From Actinomycetes bacterium (GTDB lineage: Bacteria; Actinomycetota; Acidimicrobiia; Acidimicrobiales; RAAP-2), in contig JAJYMD010000138.1 in NCBI GenBank assembly GCA_021787255.1, forward strand, positions 1 through 8,328: a stretch of 8,328 bases of DNA, written 5' to 3'. A program made the translations under genes and the position numbers. This document shows positions 5,883 through 8,328 of this stretch, piece after piece. The notes beneath the pieces were generated by a model. The model did no database searches, was not told where the DNA came from, and worked only from the letters and a program-made list of their open reading frames with translations. Position 1 is the first letter of the stretch. Every line of letters begins with the position of its first letter.

Positions 5883-7550
5883 GTGAGCGCCTCGTACGAC
5901 GCGGTCGTCATCGGTGCAGGGCACAACGGCCTCGTCGCGGCAGCCACCCTCGCAGATGCTGGGCTCTCGGTGCTCGTGGTGGAACGCGCGGAGGTGCCGG
6001 GCGGCGCGCTCTGCAGCGGTGAGCTCACGCTGCCCGGCTACGTGCACGACCTCTTCGCGACCAACGTGAACCTGTTCCTCGCGTCGTCCTTCTACGCGCA
6101 GCACGGGGCCGAGCTGGAGCGCCTCGGCTTCGTCCCCGAGACCTCTCCCCGGCCCTTCGCGAACGCGTTCCCGGGCGGGAGGGCGCTCGGCGTCACCACC
6201 GACCGGGCGCAGACGCTCGCCGAGCTCGAGGCGCACCACCCGTCGGACGCCCTCGGATGGGAAGCGCTCGACGCGATGTTCGAGCGGCTCGCGCCGACGC
6301 TCTTCTCCCTCTACGCGACGCGCGTGCCGTCCTGGGCGATGGCGCGCGCGATCACCGGCTCCATGCGGCGCCTGGGCCGCGACGGGGCGGTCGAGCTCGC
6401 CCGGCTGCTCGTCAGCTCCTGCAGGGAACTGGTCGACGAGCAGCTGGCCTCCGAAGAGGCGAAGGCGCTCGTCGCGCCCTGGGGTCTACATCTCGACTTC
6501 GGCCCCGACGTGGCCGGCGGAGCAGTGTTCCCCTTCCTCGAGGCCTTCTCGGACCAGCGGTCGGGGATGTCGGTCGCCCGAGGCGGCGCGTCTCGGCTCG
6601 TCGACGCGCTCGTCGGGATGCTCGAACGGCGGGGCGGCGTGCTGCGCACCTCCACGCAGGCCTCGAGGGTGGTCGTGTCAGACGGTCGAGCCGTCGGCGT
6701 CGAGCTCGCGGGAGGAGAGCGGGTGCGCGCGTCGCGGGCCGTGGTCGCGAGCGTGACGCCCCAGGCGCTCGCAGGACAGCTCCTGGGCGACCGGGACCTT
6801 CCTGCTCAGGCACGGCGCGCGCTCGGCTCCTATCGGTACGGCCCGGCGACCATGATGCTCCACCTCGCGCTTTCAGGACCGGTCCCGTGGGCCGCGGGGG
6901 ACCGGCTGCGCTCCTTCGCGTACGTGCACCTCGCCCCCTACGTGGACGACCTCGCGCGTGCCTACTGCGATGCGCTGAGCGGCCGGCTCCCCGCCGAGCC
7001 GCTGCTCGTGGTCGGCCAGACCTCCGCCGTCGACCCGACGAGGGCGCCGGAGGGCGGCCACGTCGTCTGGGTGCAGGTCCGCCCGCTTCCGCGCCGGATC
7101 GCTGAGGACCCCGAGGGCCCGCTCGCTGGGCGTACCTGGGACGAGGCGAAGACAGCGTACGCGCAGCGCGTGATGGGCAAGCTCGAGCGGTACGCGCCAG
7201 GGGTCTCGGGGCTGGTGCGGGGGCGCGCGGTGCTGTCGCCGGCGGACCTCGTCCGCCACGACGTGAACCTGGTGGACGGCGACAGCATCTCGGGGAGCAT
7301 GCACCTCCGCCAGAACTTCCTGCTGCGCCCCGCCCTCGGGTTCTCGGGGTACCGGACGCCGGTCCAGGGCCTGTGGATGATCGGGTCGGCGACCTGGCCC
7401 GGTGCCGGGCTCAACGCGGTGTCGGGCCAGGAGGCCGCGCGGGCGATCCTGACCAAGCTTCGGGGGCGCCTGCATGGCGGGACTTGGTGCCGTGGCGTTT
7501 CGAGGAACGGTGCCAGGAATGGGGACGCGCGAGCATTGGTGGAGGAGTGA
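5883..7550 (+). CDS. FAD-dependent oxidoreductase, phytoene-dehydrogenase-like (PYROXD2/COG1233 type)
   Basis: Starting from GTG 5883 this is a 555-residue flavoprotein. The N-terminal dinucleotide fold is clear: VVIGAGHNGLVAA (G11, G13, G16) followed by VLVVER (E34), the acidic residue that holds the FAD ribose. The C-terminal FAD-binding motif (LWMIGSATWPGAGLNAVSGQ, from about residue 497) is the standard closing motif of this superfamily. GTG is chosen because the fold begins five residues later; the nearest purine-rich stretch (AGGGAG, 5863-5868) is rather far away, so the ribosome site is weak. The gene lies 25 bases after the second M24 gene. After the usual end near L523 there is an unusual tail of about 32 residues rich in Arg and Gly, with weaker codon bias. 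No carotenoid genes are adjacent, so phytoene desaturation is unlikely; oxidation of a pathway intermediate or an amine is more plausible, but the substrate is unknown. Confidence 0.88.
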   Translation: MSASYDAVVIGAGHNGLVAAATLADAGLSVLVVERAEVPGGALCSGELTLPGYVHDLFATNVNLFLASSFYAQHGAELERLGFVPETSPRPFANAFPGGRALGVTTDRAQTLAELEAHHPSDALGWEALDAMFERLAPTLFSLYATRVPSWAMARAITGSMRRLGRDGAVELARLLVSSCRELVDEQLASEEAKALVAPWGLHLDFGPDVAGGAVFPFLEAFSDQRSGMSVARGGASRLVDALVGMLERRGGVLRTSTQASRVVVSDGRAVGVELAGGERVRASRAVVASVTPQALAGQLLGDRDLPAQARRALGSYRYGPATMMLHLALSGPVPWAAGDRLRSFAYVHLAPYVDDLARAYCDALSGRLPAEPLLVVGQTSAVDPTRAPEGGHVVWVQVRPLPRRIAEDPEGPLAGRTWDEAKTAYAQRVMGKLERYAPGVSGLVRGRAVLSPADLVRHDVNLVDGDSISGSMHLRQNFLLRPALGFSGYRTPVQGLWMIGSATWPGAGLNAVSGQEAARAILTKLRGRLHGGTWCRGVSRNGARNGDARALVEE

Positions 7551-7620
7551 TCTCCGGTCCGGCGAGTGCCGTCCAGCGGTGCCGCCGAGCGGCAGATCGA
7601 GAGCGAGTGAGGAGGTCCGG
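7551..7620 (+). other. Intergenic spacer before the synthase gene
   Basis: This is the only sizeable gap in the cluster. I see no T-rich terminator and no convincing -35/-10 pair. It contains a short GCCGC-CGA-GCGGC hairpin (7581-7593) and the ribosome site of the next gene. The frame of the following gene is open through this stretch and back to an ATG at 7474, but the codon bias there is weak. Confidence 0.45.
7608..7616 (+). promoter_or_regulatory. Strong ribosome binding site for the synthase gene
   Basis: TGAGGAGGT is the best Shine-Dalgarno in the window and ends 4 bases before GTG 7621. It is the main reason to prefer this start over the in-frame upstream ATGs at 7474 and 7519. Confidence 0.65.
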
Positions 7621-8328
7621 GTGATCGACGAAGCCCAGCTGTACACGGGTGACCTGAACCGGCAAGCCCTCGGAGATGCGTGGGCGTCGCCGCCGGGTCC
7701 GATCGGGATGTACGACACGACGCTGCGCGACGGTGAGCAGACGACGGGGGTGTCGCTCAGCGCGGAGTCGAAGGTCGAGATCGCGCACGCGCTCGACCGT
7801 CTCGGTGTCGACCGGATCGAAGCGAGCTTCCCACGGGTCTCGGCGGAGGACGCCGAGGCGACGAAGGCCATCGTGGACGCCGGGCTCTCGGCCGAGATCT
7901 GGGGGTTCGCTCGCGCCGTGCGCGAGGACGTGGACGCGTTGGCCGAGAGCGGCGTGCGATCGACGATCGTCGAGGCTCCGGTCAGCGATCGAAAGCTCGC
8001 CGCGTACCACATGTCCCGAGAGACGGTGTGCCAGCGGATCACCGACGCGGTGCGCCACGCCGTCGACGGCGGGATGAAGGTCTGCTTCTTCGGGGTCGAC
8101 GGCACCCGGGCGGACCTGCGGTTTCTGGAGGATGTGTACCGCAGGGCGCTCGATGTCGGAGCCGGCGAGGTCGCGGTCGTCGACACCATCGGGGTTGCGA
8201 ACCCCGAGGCAGCAGCACTCCTGGTCGGACGCGTGCGCAGTTGGCTCGGACCGGACGTCCCGGTGCACTGGCACGGCCACAACGATTTCGGGCTCGCGAC
8301 CGCGGCGTCGATCGCCGCGGTGCGCGCC
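7621..8328 (+). CDS. Isopropylmalate/homocitrate/citramalate synthase-family protein, N-terminal part
   Basis: The gene begins with GTG and continues past the window end; 236 codons are visible without a stop. The family is clear from the motif MYDTTLRDGEQTTG (R36 and the metal ligand D37), DTIGVANPEAA, and HGHNDFG (metal ligands H218 and H220). These define the TIM-barrel of HMGL-like enzymes that condense acetyl-CoA with a 2-oxoacid (2-isopropylmalate, homocitrate and citramalate synthases). The first ~28 residues form an N-terminal extension before the barrel. The active-site residues visible are intact, so an active enzyme is expected. Substrate choice cannot be decided, and the C-terminal half, which would show whether a LeuA-type regulatory domain is present, is missing. 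Its position after oxoacid-handling enzymes suggests it consumes a pathway 2-oxoacid, or that it opens a neighbouring operon (inference). ATG 7474 in the same frame is an alternative start that would overlap the previous gene by 77 bases. Confidence 0.87.
   Translation, partial: MIDEAQLYTGDLNRQALGDAWASPPGPIGMYDTTLRDGEQTTGVSLSAESKVEIAHALDRLGVDRIEASFPRVSAEDAEATKAIVDAGLSAEIWGFARAVREDVDALAESGVRSTIVEAPVSDRKLAAYHMSRETVCQRITDAVRHAVDGGMKVCFFGVDGTRADLRFLEDVYRRALDVGAGEVAVVDTIGVANPEAAALLVGRVRSWLGPDVPVHWHGHNDFGLATAASIAAVRA

Noticed and set aside
4646..6028. 460-codon open frame on the minus strand
   Set aside because: It is antisense to the second M24 gene and shows only the composition expected from high-GC codon bias.
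5883..7550. Carotenoid biosynthesis (crtI) assignment
   Set aside because: Only the superfamily FAD motifs match; there are no carotenoid neighbours.
7581..7593. GCCGC-CGA-GCGGC hairpin as a transcription terminator
   Set aside because: The stem is only 5 base pairs with no T-run, and such repeats are expected by chance at this GC content.
6873..8282. 469- and 289-codon minus-strand open frames over the last two genes
   Set aside because: Both oppose genes with clear FAD and HMGL motifs, and their translations show no recognisable domain.
1..8328. CRISPR arrays, tRNA/rRNA genes, insertion sequences or phage genes
   Set aside because: No regularly spaced repeats, cloverleaf-like segments, transposase motifs or terminal inverted repeats were seen in either strand.

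Overview
This window is very GC-rich (by eye about 70%), with third codon positions almost always G or C and some GTG starts. It carries an F420-type luciferase-like monooxygenase fragment. Together these suggest an actinomycete-like bacterium (Actinomycetota, perhaps an Acidimicrobiia or Thermoleophilia member; a high-GC Chloroflexota is also possible). No taxonomic marker is present, so this is an inference.

Everything lies on the + strand in one tightly packed, probably co-transcribed cluster. In order: (1) 3' end of a luciferase-like monooxygenase, 1-392; (2) M20-family amidohydrolase/peptidase, 389-1660; (3) fumarylacetoacetate hydrolase (FAH)-family enzyme, 1657-2553; (4) M24 creatinase/prolidase-fold hydrolase with a nearly complete metal site, 2563-3735; (5) 2-dehydropantoate 2-reductase (PanE/ApbA)-family dehydrogenase, 3732-4706; (6) a second M24 protein whose metal site is largely lost, 4703-5857; (7) FAD-dependent oxidoreductase of the phytoene-dehydrogenase-like superfamily, 5883-7550; (8) 5' part of an isopropylmalate/homocitrate-synthase-family enzyme starting with GTG at 7621 and running off the window. 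Four junctions are 4-base ATGA overlaps, two more are gaps of 9 and 25 bases, and only the last gap (70 bases) is larger.

The content looks like an uncharacterised catabolic pathway. It combines a flavin monooxygenase, three hydrolases that cut C-N or C-C bonds, a 2-oxoacid-type reductase, an FAD oxidoreductase, and an acyl-CoA/2-oxoacid condensing enzyme. My hypothesis is that a nitrogen-containing (amide, imide or heterocyclic) compound is oxidised, opened and deacylated, cut by the FAH enzyme to a 2-oxoacid, and that this oxoacid is then reduced or condensed. The substrate cannot be read from the sequence. The most notable details are the unequal M24 pair (one apparently metal-dependent, one creatinase-like with lost ligands) and the atypical metal motifs of the M20 enzyme. 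No RNA genes, mobile elements, CRISPR arrays or convincing terminators were seen. Apart from 7551-7620 there is no substantial intergenic space.
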